A DNA stretch of 64,000 nt from Mucilaginibacter rigui (GCF_014773275.1 NZ_JACWMW010000001.1:558001-622000), one strand, 5' to 3'; positions 1 to 8,645 are shown, counted from the stretch's first letter. Notes: generated by a model from the sequence alone, not told the origin. A program made the numbers and translations.

Positions 1-59
1 GCCATAAATAAGGCGAATGCGGTTAAAGCTACCGCTAAGAGTTTTGTTTTTGTATTCAT
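1..59 (-). CDS. Start of a secreted protein gene (cut by window edge)
   Basis: Only the first 19 codons are visible, reading leftwards from an ATG whose complement lies at 57-59. The peptide begins MNTKTKLLAVALTAFALFM, a basic start followed by a hydrophobic stretch, which looks like a Sec signal peptide. Nothing can be said about the mature protein. It is divergent from the ankyrin gene at 268, with about 200 bp of AT-rich spacer between them. Confidence 0.6.
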   Translation of the reverse strand, partial: MNTKTKLLAVALTAFALFM

Positions 60-267
60 AATACTGAGTTATTTGTTTGATGTAGCTGAAACGATACCGG
101 CCTAAAAAATTGTGCAGGTTGCGGTCCGTTTAACTTTTTTTAACCCTTTTAACTTTATTTAACAGGTAGTAGCCCGGGAGTTACCCTGCAACGGTATAAT
201 ATTCTATTATTAAAATATTAAATCAGCAATAACACAACATTATTTATTTTTAGTATTATTACATTCA

Positions 268-918
268 ATGAGCATCGAAAACCTGGAGGAGTTTATTGCC
301 AATGCCGATATAGAAGCGTTAGAGACTTTGCTTGCCCGTAACCCGGAACTCGCCAAAGCAAAAACAAGCCTTAATGTATCGCCGTTGATGCTCTCCTGTT
401 ATTATCATAAGCCGGCGGTAACCAGCGTTTTATTGAAATATACTACTGATCTGAGCCTGTTTGAGGCCGCCGCTGCCGATAGGTTTGATGATGTTGCTTA
501 TATTATTGCCACCCATCCTGAAAAAATTGATTTTTATGCCGAGGACGGCTTTACCGCGTTAGGCCTGTCCAGCTATTTTGGCCGTTTTGATATTGCCCGT
601 TACCTGGTGCTAAAAGGTGCCGATGTTAACCGCCCAAGCGATAATGGCTTTAACGTTTACCCGCTCCACTCGGCTGCTGCCGGTAATTTTACCAGCACCG
701 CTACCATGTTGATAGAGAACGGTGCCGATGTAAACGTAAGGCAACAGGCGGGAACCACACCTTTACATTCGGCGGCGCAAAATGGCAATCTTGAATTGTT
801 GATATTATTGCTGGAGAAAGGCGCCAGGGTTGATATTCGTATGGAAGGCGGCAAACTCCCCGCAGACCTTGCCCGCGAAAAAGGTTTTGACGAGATAGCG
901 GAAATACTGGAAAGTTAG
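268..918 (+). CDS. Ankyrin-repeat protein
   Basis: A 216-residue protein built almost wholly of ankyrin repeats. Recognisable repeat cores are GFTALGLSSYFGRFDIARYL, NVYPLHSAAAGNFTSTATML and GTTPLHSAAQNGNLELLILL (about residues 94-113, 129-148 and 161-180), each followed by a turn of the 'KGADVN' type. Ankyrin repeats bind other proteins; no catalytic domain and no signal peptide are present, so a cytoplasmic adaptor is the plausible role. Its partner is not evident from the neighbours. It appears to be a single-gene unit, followed by an intergenic repeat region. Confidence 0.85.
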   Translation: MSIENLEEFIANADIEALETLLARNPELAKAKTSLNVSPLMLSCYYHKPAVTSVLLKYTTDLSLFEAAAADRFDDVAYIIATHPEKIDFYAEDGFTALGLSSYFGRFDIARYLVLKGADVNRPSDNGFNVYPLHSAAAGNFTSTATMLIENGADVNVRQQAGTTPLHSAAQNGNLELLILLLEKGARVDIRMEGGKLPADLAREKGFDEIAEILES

Positions 919-947
919 ATTCTTGGATTGCTTTGCAATTAATTTTA

Positions 948-1051
948 ACCACAGAGTATACTGAGTATTGCTTGTTTATTAGTACAGAGTATACTGAGTA
1001 TTGCTTGTTATATTATTGAGGCCTCTGTTTATCTCTGTGAACTCCGTGGTT
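948..1051. repeat. 26-bp direct repeat inside an imperfect inverted repeat
   Basis: A 26-bp sequence beginning ACAGAGTATACTGAGTATTG occurs twice, at 951-976 and 984-1009 (period 33). The region is flanked by AACCACAGAGT at 948-958 and ACTCCGTGGTT at about 1041-1051, which pair with one mismatch. It resembles the dispersed element at 55488-55598, which also starts with an AACCAC half. Confidence 0.7.
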
Positions 1052-1133
1052 TAAAAAAACGGTGATTAAATAATTCTAAATAGGAGTAATAGACTGCCTA
1101 TATTGCAATCTAAAATCCAAACCATCCATCACA

Positions 1134-2453
1134 ATGATAAAAAGAGTCCTCGCCTTAGCATTTCTTGCAACAGGTTTAACTACAGGTATCTACGCCCAAA
1201 GCATTAACAAACCCCGGTTAGATAGCCTGCTGAATATACTTGCCGCCAACAATAAAAGCATGGGCAGCATGGCCATATCGCAAAACGGCACCATAGTTTA
1301 CCAAAAAAGTATTGGTAATGCGGTAATTGATAGCCCCGCTACCATCCCGGCATCGGCTAAAACAAAATACCGCATAGGGTATATCAGTAAAATGTTTACC
1401 GGCGTAATGGTAATGCAACTGGTTGATGAAGGCAAGCTAAGGTTAGAAACTACGCTCGATAAGTTTTACCCCGAAGTACAAAACGCAGCTAAGATAACCA
1501 TCGGTATGATGCTGAGCCATCACAGCGGCCTGCATAATTTTACCAACGACCCGGCGTACATGCAATACATGTTAAGCCCGCAAACACACGAGCAAATGCT
1601 GACAAGGATTGCAGCCATGAAGCCCGACTTTGAGCCGGGCAGCAAAGGCCAGTACAGCAATACCAACTTTGTGCTTTTAAGCTATATTATTGAAAAAGTG
1701 ACCAGGAAAACATACCCTGAACTGGTTAAGCAGCGAGTTATTAACAAAATTGGTTTAAAGGATACTTACTACGGTGTTAAAACCAATACAGCCAATAACG
1801 AGGCTTACTCTTATACCTATGATGGCAAATGGAAAAAGTTTGTGGAAACCGATATGAGTATCCCTACCGGTGCGGGTTCTATGGTATCAACCCCGGCCGA
1901 TCTGGATAGATTTATTGAGGCCCTTTTTGCAGGCAAACTTGTTAAACCTGCCAGCTTAGAACTCATGAAAACTATGAAGGATAATTTTGGCCTGGCTATG
2001 TTTTTATCATCGTTTAAGGGTAAAAACAGTTACGGACATGGTGGTGCAATAGATGCTTATCGTTCAGAATTAGCCTATTTCCCCGATCAAAAGTTGGCTA
2101 TAAGCTACACCGCTAACGGTGGTAGTTATGATCCGTCGAAAATTATGCAGGGCGTATTTAGCATTTGCTTTAATGAACCTTATACTATACCAAGCTTTGT
2201 TGAAGTTAAAGGCCTTGATAAATATGTTGGTGTTTATGCCAGTCAAAAAATCCCTATAAAAATTACCATTACAAAAGAAGGCAACGTGTTATCGGCACAG
2301 GCTACAGGCCAATCGGCATTCCCGCTTGATGCCACTACAACTGCCGATAAGTTTGAATTTGAGGCTGCTGGTATTGTAATGGAGTTTCGCCCTGATAAAG
2401 GCGAGTTTACGCTTAAGCAGGGTGGGGGAGAGTTTGTGTTTGTGAAGCAGTAA
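1134..2453 (+). CDS. Serine-hydrolase/class C beta-lactamase family protein lacking the catalytic serine
   Basis: A 439-residue exported protein with a signal peptide ending near AQS (residues 21-23), a class C beta-lactamase/DD-peptidase-type domain (about 28-340) and a C-terminal beta domain. The second and third family motifs are intact: Y174-S-N176 and H302-G-G304. The first motif normally reads R-I-G-S-x-S-K with the nucleophile Ser three residues before Lys. Here it is R80-I-G-Y83-I-S-K86, so the nucleophile position is Tyr, codon TAT at 1380-1382, one base from the serine codon TCT. In the family this serine forms the acyl-enzyme, so the protein is predicted to be inactive as a serine hydrolase, or to act as a binding protein. 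A sequencing error at this base is the main alternative. Confidence 0.85.
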   Translation: MIKRVLALAFLATGLTTGIYAQSINKPRLDSLLNILAANNKSMGSMAISQNGTIVYQKSIGNAVIDSPATIPASAKTKYRIGYISKMFTGVMVMQLVDEGKLRLETTLDKFYPEVQNAAKITIGMMLSHHSGLHNFTNDPAYMQYMLSPQTHEQMLTRIAAMKPDFEPGSKGQYSNTNFVLLSYIIEKVTRKTYPELVKQRVINKIGLKDTYYGVKTNTANNEAYSYTYDGKWKKFVETDMSIPTGAGSMVSTPADLDRFIEALFAGKLVKPASLELMKTMKDNFGLAMFLSSFKGKNSYGHGGAIDAYRSELAYFPDQKLAISYTANGGSYDPSKIMQGVFSICFNEPYTIPSFVEVKGLDKYVGVYASQKIPIKITITKEGNVLSAQATGQSAFPLDATTTADKFEFEAAGIVMEFRPDKGEFTLKQGGGEFVFVKQ

Positions 2454-2457
2454 AGTA

Positions 2458-2517
2458 TGTCAGTCTGAGCTTGTCGAAGACTTAGTTCGCTATTGGTTCG
2501 ACAAGCTCACCATGACA
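2458..2517. repeat. Palindromic intergenic repeat (GAGCTTGTCGAA type)
   Basis: GAGCTTGTCGAA at 2467-2478 and TTCGACAAGCTC at 2497-2508 are perfect inverse complements, with TGTCA/TGACA extending the arms outward. It lies between two convergent genes. The form matches REP-like palindromes commonly dispersed between genes in Bacteroidota; it could also end transcription from both sides. Confidence 0.8.
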
Positions 2518-2525
2518 TGTGAATA

Positions 2526-2711
2526 TTATTCGAATTGCAACTCCCATTTATCTTCGCCGCCATCAACAACGCGGAAGATAGTTTTCTCTACAGATTTGCC
2601 ATCTATAGATGATTCTAACCTTACGGTTTCGTGGTCATGATATTCGTCTTCACGAGGAACCATAACAGCGGTAAGGTCGGTTGGGTTGCCATCAATTTTT
2701 ATAGTTTTCAT
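2526..2711 (-). CDS. Small hypothetical protein (61 aa)
   Basis: A 61-residue acidic protein starting MKTIKIDGNPTDLTAVMVPR with a hydrophilic, strand-rich pattern and the segment FRVVDGGEDKWELQFE at the end. It has no signal peptide, no membrane segment and no motif I can name. It is supported as a real gene by protein-like composition and by a -7-type promoter element in the right orientation upstream (CAAAGTTA on the plus strand at 2738-2745, i.e. TAACTTTG on the coding strand). Function unknown. Confidence 0.65.
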   Translation of the reverse strand: MKTIKIDGNPTDLTAVMVPREDEYHDHETVRLESSIDGKSVEKTIFRVVDGGEDKWELQFE

Positions 2712-2737
2712 AATTGTATCGGTTTATCAATAATTAA

Positions 2738-2745
2738 CAAAGTTA
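2738..2745 (-). promoter_or_regulatory. Putative -7 element (TAACTTTG)
   Basis: It matches the Bacteroidota -7 consensus TAnnTTTG on the minus strand, 27 bp upstream of the 61-aa gene start. No clear -33 TTG was found at the expected spacing. Confidence 0.4.
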
Positions 2746-2871
2746 AATGGAATTAGTTTCTTATTCCGGAAGCTCAAGCTATAGTATGATGTTATGATAA
2801 TATGGTGGCACGTTTTGTCACCGGATGCTTTTTTAAATAGCTTATTATCAGACCATTGTTAATGTTCACGA

Positions 2872-2897
2872 GTGTTCATGGTTGTGAACGTGAACAC
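2872..2897. repeat. Inverted repeat of GTTCA(C/T)G units
   Basis: GTGTTCATG (2872-2880) and CGTGAACAC (2889-2897) pair with one mismatch. Two more copies of the hexamer core lie at 2864-2869 and 2884-2889. The element is just downstream of the nei-like gene and lacks a T-run. It may be a transcript end structure or a binding site. Confidence 0.5.
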
Positions 2898-2919
2898 TTC
2901 TTACAATACGATTGCAAAA

Positions 2920-3654
2920 TTATTTATACATCACCTGGCATTTCTCGCAATAGAAACTTGCCCGGTGCGAGCGGCCTGTATCATTTTCGATAATAGGAAT
3001 ATGGTTACGGGGGCATTCCTTTTTATGATAAGCTTGCCAGTGCTTTTTTAAAGTGCCCGCCTTTTTCTGTTCCAAAAACTCAAAGCTGTACTTAATAGCC
3101 TCATTTATCATCTCATTAACCTTTTTTAGTGGCATAGCCGAAATTAAACTTTCGGGATGGATACGCGTGCGAAACAATACCTCATTTTTGATGATATTGC
3201 CCACGCCAGAAAATATCTGCTGATCCATCAAAGCATCGCAAGCTAATAGTTTGGGCTTTGTCTTCATCTTTTTGATAGCCTTTTTGGTATCCCATTCCTC
3301 GCTCATAATATCTGCCTGCCAATCGTAAACCTCGTCTAAAGGTTGCTCTATCAATTGCAGCAGGCAGGCGTAAAAGTTAAGTTCGCCATCTTCAAATTGC
3401 AGGTGCAGGCGGGGAGGCTTTTCGGTGTGCTGGTTTATCCGGTAAGTGCCAAACATCATCATGTGGATGCGGATAGTAAACTTGGGGAAGCAGATCAAAA
3501 AGTGCTTGCCCCAGCTTTTAAAATCGGTGATGGTTTGGTCGGTAAGCATATCAGTATCTAACGTGCCGTTGTTGCAACTGGCGGCAATTACTTTGTCGCC
3601 TTTAAACTGCTGTACTTTTTCCTTTAATATGAGTATGCTTGGCCCCTCAGGCAT
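2920..3654 (-). CDS. Formamidopyrimidine-DNA glycosylase/endonuclease VIII-family protein
   Basis: A base-excision-repair glycosylase of the Fpg/Nei family, 244 residues. The start is fixed by the family's invariant N-terminus: Met-Pro-Glu-Gly-Pro, where Pro2 becomes the Schiff-base nucleophile after Met removal and Glu3 is the acid. An in-frame ATG 32 codons further upstream would bury Pro2 and is rejected. The helix-two-turn-helix segment QQIFSGVGNIIKNEVLFRTR is intact. The C-terminus carries a zinc-finger-like end with a CPRNH pair followed about 20 residues on by CEKC, so one ligand is probably His rather than Cys. It acts on oxidised bases in DNA; whether it prefers purines or pyrimidines cannot be read from the sequence. 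Confidence 0.88.
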   Translation of the reverse strand: MPEGPSILILKEKVQQFKGDKVIAASCNNGTLDTDMLTDQTITDFKSWGKHFLICFPKFTIRIHMMMFGTYRINQHTEKPPRLHLQFEDGELNFYACLLQLIEQPLDEVYDWQADIMSEEWDTKKAIKKMKTKPKLLACDALMDQQIFSGVGNIIKNEVLFRTRIHPESLISAMPLKKVNEMINEAIKYSFEFLEQKKAGTLKKHWQAYHKKECPRNHIPIIENDTGRSHRASFYCEKCQVMYK

Positions 3655-3825
3655 AATAATTGGTTTTACAGTGTGGCTGCAAAGATTGAGCCAAGGTGGG
3701 TAAAATGTGCGGAGAGCGGGGACATGATACGCCTTGTTATCGCCCCTCATAATTACACTTAACGAAATGAATTGATTTTGTGATGCTTACGTAATTTAAA
3801 CTATACCGTTATCAAATGCATACAG

Positions 3826-3978
3826 ATGAATAGATATTTAAAGCTGCAGATTAAAACACAGATATGTTATTATTCTTTCAACGATTACGACTATCAGAAA
3901 AACGTTGACGTTTATGTAACGCTTGAAAAAGACAGGGAACCCTATGAGTATATAGCTGTTATACAAAAAAGGCTGTGA
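3826..3978 (+). CDS. Possible small protein (50 aa)
   Basis: An open frame of 50 codons starting MNRYLKLQIKTQICYYSFND and ending in IAVIQKRL. It has a protein-like charged/aromatic mix and fills an otherwise empty 380-bp gap between two minus-strand genes. No Shine-Dalgarno-like site or promoter consensus stands out, and I recognise no family. It could be spurious. Confidence 0.4.
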   Translation: MNRYLKLQIKTQICYYSFNDYDYQKNVDVYVTLEKDREPYEYIAVIQKRL

Positions 3979-4030
3979 ATAGTGTACCTGCCTGGGTGCA
4001 TAGCCACATAAAAAGTAACCGTTTTCCCAG

Positions 4031-4891
4031 TTAATGCCCTTTCTTTTTCTTCAATAACCCACCTGTAGTATCATCAACACTTTGCTGTACAATAAAGGCT
4101 GCCGGGTCAATTTTAAGAATCTCGCGTTTTATTAACGGAACCTCGAGCCTGGTAGCTACTGTGAATATAATTTCGCGCGGGGTATTAATGTGGCCATCTT
4201 TTCCATAACCACTTTTACCCTGGTAAACTGTAACACCACGGCCCAGCGATTGGGTAATAGCCAGGCGGATCTCTTCGCCTTTGGCGGATATAATGGTCAT
4301 GCCGGTATATTGTTCTAAACCATTCAATATAAAGTCAATCATTTTTGATGCCGCCAAGTAAGTTAAAATAGAGTACAGGCCCGATTCGACACCAAGAAGG
4401 AAAACCGCTGCAATAAATATCACCACATTTAGTATCAGTATTACATCGCTTACGCGTACCACCTGTGTTTTTTTGCTTACCAGCAGGGCTGCTATCTCTG
4501 TGCCATCAAGCACAGCGCCGCCACGGATAGCCATACCAATACCTGCACCAATAAATACACCACCAAATACGGCGGTGAGCAGCTTGTCGTGCGTAACATC
4601 GGGGAAATGTACAAAAGCCAGGCAAAGTGATAGGCCGGCTATAGCCAATGCACTTTTTATGGCAAATTGTAAGCCCAGTTTACGGTAACCTAAAAAAAGG
4701 AACGGTACGTTAATTACAAATATGAGTACAGAAAGAGGGGTTTTGGTAGCATCGGCCACCAGCATAGAGATCCCGGTTACACCACCATCAATAAAATGAC
4801 TGGACAGCAAAAAACCTTTAAGCCCCATACCTGCAGATAAAATGCCAAACACAAGTAAAGTAAAATCAACAAGTACGTTTTTGAATTTCAT
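4031..4891 (-). CDS. YitT-family membrane protein (DUF161 + DUF2179)
   Basis: A 286-residue integral membrane protein. About six hydrophobic segments occupy residues 5-205, including GILSAGMGLKGFLLSSHFID and the family-typical GGVTGISML and GGAVLDGTEIAALL. A soluble C-terminal domain (about 205-280) contains GRGVTVYQGKSGYGKDG, characteristic of DUF2179. The architecture and length fit the YitT/YqfU family of the inner membrane, whose transported substrate or signal is not firmly known. It stands alone, upstream of the Nudix regulator gene on the same strand with about 136 bp between, so co-transcription is uncertain. Confidence 0.88.
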   Translation of the reverse strand: MKFKNVLVDFTLLVFGILSAGMGLKGFLLSSHFIDGGVTGISMLVADATKTPLSVLIFVINVPFLFLGYRKLGLQFAIKSALAIAGLSLCLAFVHFPDVTHDKLLTAVFGGVFIGAGIGMAIRGGAVLDGTEIAALLVSKKTQVVRVSDVILILNVVIFIAAVFLLGVESGLYSILTYLAASKMIDFILNGLEQYTGMTIISAKGEEIRLAITQSLGRGVTVYQGKSGYGKDGHINTPREIIFTVATRLEVPLIKREILKIDPAAFIVQQSVDDTTGGLLKKKKGH

Positions 4892-5027
4892 AAGTATTCG
4901 GTAAAAATAGTAGATAGGGCTTAATATAGCAAAAAATGCGGAAATTGAGTGTTGCAGCGCAGAAATTGACGTTGGGAAGGTAGTATAGATACTTGATACT
5001 TCGCCTCTCTTACGGGCATTTGCTTTA

Positions 5028-5789
5028 TTACCAGCCGCTTTTTAAACCCTCCTTTAATGCAGCCTGATAATTTTCAAGGTTGAAGGAGTAGAGATAAGGT
5101 GCTTTGTGGGCGCCACCTTTACGGGTCTGCTCCAGCTTATTTAATATGCCAAAGCCCAAAATACGGCGCTGGAAGTTACGGCGGTCCAGCTTCTTATCAA
5201 GTATGGTTTCATATAGTTTCTGTAGTTCGGGCATAGTAAACTCTTTAGGCATCAGGTTATACCCGATAGGCTGATAATTTAATTGCAGGCGCAGTGTGTC
5301 TAATGCAGTCTCAAATATCAATCTATGGTCGAGCTGAAATTTAGGTAGGTCGTTAAGGTCGCGCCAGGTGCATAATTCCGAAAAATCATCGGGAGTGGGG
5401 GTAACGTTAAAAAAATCAACCAACGCATAATAACCTATGGATATAAAACGCTGGTCAAAAAAGTTTTGTTCTTTTGGCAGCATATCCCTATACATATCGT
5501 TATGGATCTTGGAACGATCGGGGTCTCCAAATACACGAAACTGCTGCAAAAATATCTTATCTATACCTGTACGTACCTTTAGTATCCGGTCGGCCGCTTT
5601 CTCAATGGGTTCTTTTTTTAATACAAAGCCGCCGGGCAGGTACCAGGCCTCTTCATTATTACTCTTAAGCATCAAAACCTTCATCTGCCCTTCGTGAAAG
5701 CCAAATACAACACAGTCTATAGATACATGGTTAAGATATATCTCACTGGCTTCTGCCCAAAATTCTTCCAGTTCCTGTTTTGTTAACAT
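5028..5789 (-). CDS. Nudix-domain transcriptional regulator (NrtR/AraR-like)
   Basis: A 253-residue protein with an N-terminal Nudix-fold domain (about 20-150) and a C-terminal winged-helix domain (about 165-245, with FTMPELQKLYETILDKKLDR then NFQRRILGFGIL). The Nudix box is degenerate: where enzymes have RExxEExG, this has DRILKVRTG, so the glutamates needed for hydrolysis are missing. That is the pattern of regulators that keep the fold only as an effector sensor. Known members control NAD synthesis (NrtR) or sugar use in Bacteroides (AraR, a Nudix-family regulator). It is divergent from the GH3 beta-glucosidase gene across 180 bp, so control of the GH3 gene and perhaps the SusC/D genes, in response to a sugar, is a reasonable inference. 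Confidence 0.85.
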   Translation of the reverse strand: MLTKQELEEFWAEASEIYLNHVSIDCVVFGFHEGQMKVLMLKSNNEEAWYLPGGFVLKKEPIEKAADRILKVRTGIDKIFLQQFRVFGDPDRSKIHNDMYRDMLPKEQNFFDQRFISIGYYALVDFFNVTPTPDDFSELCTWRDLNDLPKFQLDHRLIFETALDTLRLQLNYQPIGYNLMPKEFTMPELQKLYETILDKKLDRRNFQRRILGFGILNKLEQTRKGGAHKAPYLYSFNLENYQAALKEGLKSGW

Positions 5790-5841
5790 TTACGGTATTG
5801 ATAAAAATAACTTTGATTGTTTAAATTTAATATTTACAATT

Positions 5842-5856
5842 GTGTACCAATTACAC
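5842..5856. promoter_or_regulatory. Candidate operator GTGTA-N5-TACAC
   Basis: A short perfect inverted repeat in the 180-bp divergent region between the Nudix regulator and the GH3 gene. With 5-bp arms in AT-rich DNA, chance occurrence is possible. Confidence 0.3.
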
Positions 5857-5969
5857 CATGCATTAGGCAACATTAAAAACCAATTATAACTAATAAGTTT
5901 TACAGTAATTTAATATTACGGAAATTTAATAGCTATAACGATATATTAAACACACCCAAACTGTTATTA

Positions 5970-8279
5970 ATGAAAAAATATTTCACTCATAAGCCCATTG
6001 TTTACATAAGTGCGGCTATATTATTTTGTTTCCCACTTAGTAAAAGTGTAGCGCAGGATAAAACCGAAACTGCTAAAATGAATGCTTTTGTTAATGGCTT
6101 AATGAAAAAAATGACCGTTGATGAAAAGATAGGGCAGCTAAACCTGGTAACAGGGGGCATGGCCATAACGGGTTCGGTAACCAACAATGGTATTGGCGAT
6201 GGTGTTAAAAAAGGCAGTATAGGCGGTATTTTTGGTTTGTACGGAACCGAGAGTGTTCGTAAAATGCAGGAAGCCGCTGTTAAAGGCTCGCGTTTGCATA
6301 TCCCTTTAATATTTGGGCTTGATGTTATACACGGGCACCGTACAATATTTCCTATTCCGTTGGGTATGTCAGCTACCTGGGATCTTGGTATTATTGAGCA
6401 CGCAGCACATATTGCTGCCAAAGAGGCTACTGCCGAAGGCTTAAACTGGGTGTTTTCTCCAATGGTTGATATAGCCCGTGATGCGCGCTGGGGCCGCATA
6501 TCTGAAGGTAGCGGCGAAGACCCGTACCTGGGTGGTAAAGTAGCCGCAGCCATGGTAAGGGGGTACCAGGGCACCAGCCTTAAAAATGCCGACGCGGTGA
6601 TGGCCTGCGTAAAACACTTTGCACTTTATGGTGCTGCCGAAGCAGGCCGCGAGTACAATACGGTTGATATGAGCAAGGTAGCCATGTACAATTATTACCT
6701 GCCACCATATAAAGCCGCGCTTGATGCAGGGGCGGGCAGTTTCATGAGCTCATTTAACGTAGTTGATGGCGTGCCGGCAACTACTAACAAATGGCTGTTA
6801 ACGGATCTGTTGCGTAAACAATGGGGCTTTAAAGGGTTTGTAGTATCAGACTACACCTCATTAAACGAAACTGTTGATCATGGCATGGGTAACCTGCAAA
6901 CTGTATCAGCATTGGCGTTAAAAGCCGGGCTGGATATGGATATGGTAGGCGAAGGCTTTTTAAAAACACTCAAAACATCATTGCAACAAGGTAAAGTAAC
7001 ACAGGCCGACATTGATCTGGCCTGTCGCCGTGTGCTTGAAGCAAAATATAAATTGGGCTTATTTGATAACCCTTACAAATCATTAGACCCGCAAAAAGAG
7101 AAATCCGAAATAATGACCGATGCCAACCGCAAATCGGCACGGGTTACTGCCGAACACTCTTTTGTACTACTAAAAAATGCCAACCAAATATTGCCATTAA
7201 AAAAATCGGGCGGCAGTATAGCACTTGTTGGCCCGCTGGCTGATAATAAAAGGGATATGTTGGGTACCTGGGTAATTGGCGGCGAGTGGGAAAAATCAGT
7301 AAGCGTAATAGAAGGTATTAAACACATAGTTGGCGATAATGTAAAGATCAACTATGCAAAAGGAAGTAATATTACGGATGATACAGCCTTTATGAAACGC
7401 CTTAACTTTGGCCCGGGCATGGTATCGCTTGATAAACAATCGCCGGCGGATATGATTGAAGATGCAGTAAAAGCGGCTAAAAAATCGGATATTATTGTTG
7501 CCGTTGTTGGCGAGTCGCAAAGCATGAGCGGCGAATCGTCAAGCCGGTCTGATATCAGCATTCCTGAAAGCCAGCAGCTAATGCTAAAAGCCCTTGCTAA
7601 ATTAGGCAAGCCTATTGTAATTGTATTATTTAACGGAAGGCCGCTTACCCTAACCTGGGAAAATGACAACGCCGCCGCTATATTAGATGTATGGGCCCCT
7701 GGTACCGAAGCCGGTAATGCCATTGCCGAAGTATTGTTTGGTAACTATAACCCATCAGGTAAATTAACTACAACATTCCCGCGTAGTGTTGGCCAAATAC
7801 CTTTATATTATAACCATTTGAATACAGGCCGCCCTTATTCATCGGGCCCAACTAAATTCAAATCAAATTATCTTGATATTAGTAATGACCCGCTATATCC
7901 GTTTGGTTACGGTTTAAGCTATAGCAGCTTTAGCTATAGTAACCTAAAGCTGAGCAAAACCAAATTAAAGGGTAACGAAACTTTGACTGCTACGGTTACC
8001 GTAACTAATAACGGGCCTTATACCGGCGAAGAGGTTGTGCAACTTTATATAGGAGACCCGGCAGCAAGTATAAGCCGCCCAGTTAAAGAACTTAAAGATT
8101 TTAAAAAGGTGAACTTGCAGATAGGCGAGAAGATGGATGTTACCTTTAATATAACCCCTAAACAACTCAAATTTTACAACAGCGAGTTAAAATACGACTG
8201 GGAGCCAGGTGAATTTATTATACAGGTAGGTACAAATTCGGCCGATACCAAAACAGCCAGAGTGCAGTGGGTTAAATAG
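5970..8279 (+). CDS. bglX: Glycoside hydrolase family 3 beta-glucosidase (BglX-like)
   Basis: A secreted 769-residue GH3 enzyme with a signal peptide ending near VAQ29. The N-terminal TIM-barrel domain holds the conserved K215-H-F217 segment and the nucleophile Asp294 in GFVVSDYTS. A second alpha/beta domain (about 390-640) follows, and then a C-terminal fibronectin-III-like domain (about 670-765). This three-part layout and length match periplasmic BglX-type enzymes, which remove terminal beta-linked glucose or xylose from oligosaccharides. It lies upstream of and co-directional with the SusC/SusD pair, but a strong hairpin plus T-run just after its stop and an 800-bp gap suggest separate transcription. 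It probably trims oligosaccharides taken up by that system. Confidence 0.92.
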   Translation: MKKYFTHKPIVYISAAILFCFPLSKSVAQDKTETAKMNAFVNGLMKKMTVDEKIGQLNLVTGGMAITGSVTNNGIGDGVKKGSIGGIFGLYGTESVRKMQEAAVKGSRLHIPLIFGLDVIHGHRTIFPIPLGMSATWDLGIIEHAAHIAAKEATAEGLNWVFSPMVDIARDARWGRISEGSGEDPYLGGKVAAAMVRGYQGTSLKNADAVMACVKHFALYGAAEAGREYNTVDMSKVAMYNYYLPPYKAALDAGAGSFMSSFNVVDGVPATTNKWLLTDLLRKQWGFKGFVVSDYTSLNETVDHGMGNLQTVSALALKAGLDMDMVGEGFLKTLKTSLQQGKVTQADIDLACRRVLEAKYKLGLFDNPYKSLDPQKEKSEIMTDANRKSARVTAEHSFVLLKNANQILPLKKSGGSIALVGPLADNKRDMLGTWVIGGEWEKSVSVIEGIKHIVGDNVKINYAKGSNITDDTAFMKRLNFGPGMVSLDKQSPADMIEDAVKAAKKSDIIVAVVGESQSMSGESSSRSDISIPESQQLMLKALAKLGKPIVIVLFNGRPLTLTWENDNAAAILDVWAPGTEAGNAIAEVLFGNYNPSGKLTTTFPRSVGQIPLYYNHLNTGRPYSSGPTKFKSNYLDISNDPLYPFGYGLSYSSFSYSNLKLSKTKLKGNETLTATVTVTNNGPYTGEEVVQLYIGDPAASISRPVKELKDFKKVNLQIGEKMDVTFNITPKQLKFYNSELKYDWEPGEFIIQVGTNSADTKTARVQWVK

Positions 8280-8340
8280 CTAAAGTTGTAGTTTTATTTA
8301 AAGAAATCGCTTCGAATTTTTTATACAAAATTTAATGAAT

Positions 8341-8376
8341 ATGCCTTGCTAATGTCAGCAAGGCATATTTTTTTTA
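8341..8376 (+). terminator. Rho-independent terminator after the GH3 gene
   Basis: ATGCCTTGCT (8341-8350) pairs perfectly with AGCAAGGCAT (8357-8366) across a 6-nt loop and is followed by a run of eight T. Confidence 0.85.
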
Positions 8377-8645
8377 TATAAATATCCATAATACATAAAT
8401 AAAATACTTGGTGTATTTGCCGCGTATTTATTGATATTGTATTTGCTATTGATAATGTAATTTTAACATAAGTTTAACACCTGGCTGATTTTATGTGTCA
8501 TACTTTTTAAAAAAATGATAGAAGTTTTTTAATTTTTTATAAAAACCTAAAGGTTGGGGGCTTTTGATTATACCCCATATGGAATTTTATGATAAAATTG
8601 CTTTATAACAAGAAAATTACATTGTAATATTATTATTTAATGCGC

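Noticed and set aside
1383..1391. Ser85 as a replacement nucleophile in the serine-hydrolase-like protein
   Set aside because: It is directly next to the Lys and not three residues before it, so it cannot serve the SxxK geometry.
3655..3750. Upstream start for the Fpg/Nei gene
   Set aside because: It would bury the catalytic Pro2-Glu3 N-terminus, which must be exposed after Met removal.
6002..6574. Open antisense frame of 190 codons opposite the GH3 gene
   Set aside because: Its residues mirror the GH3 coding strand, and it has no start signal or family motif.
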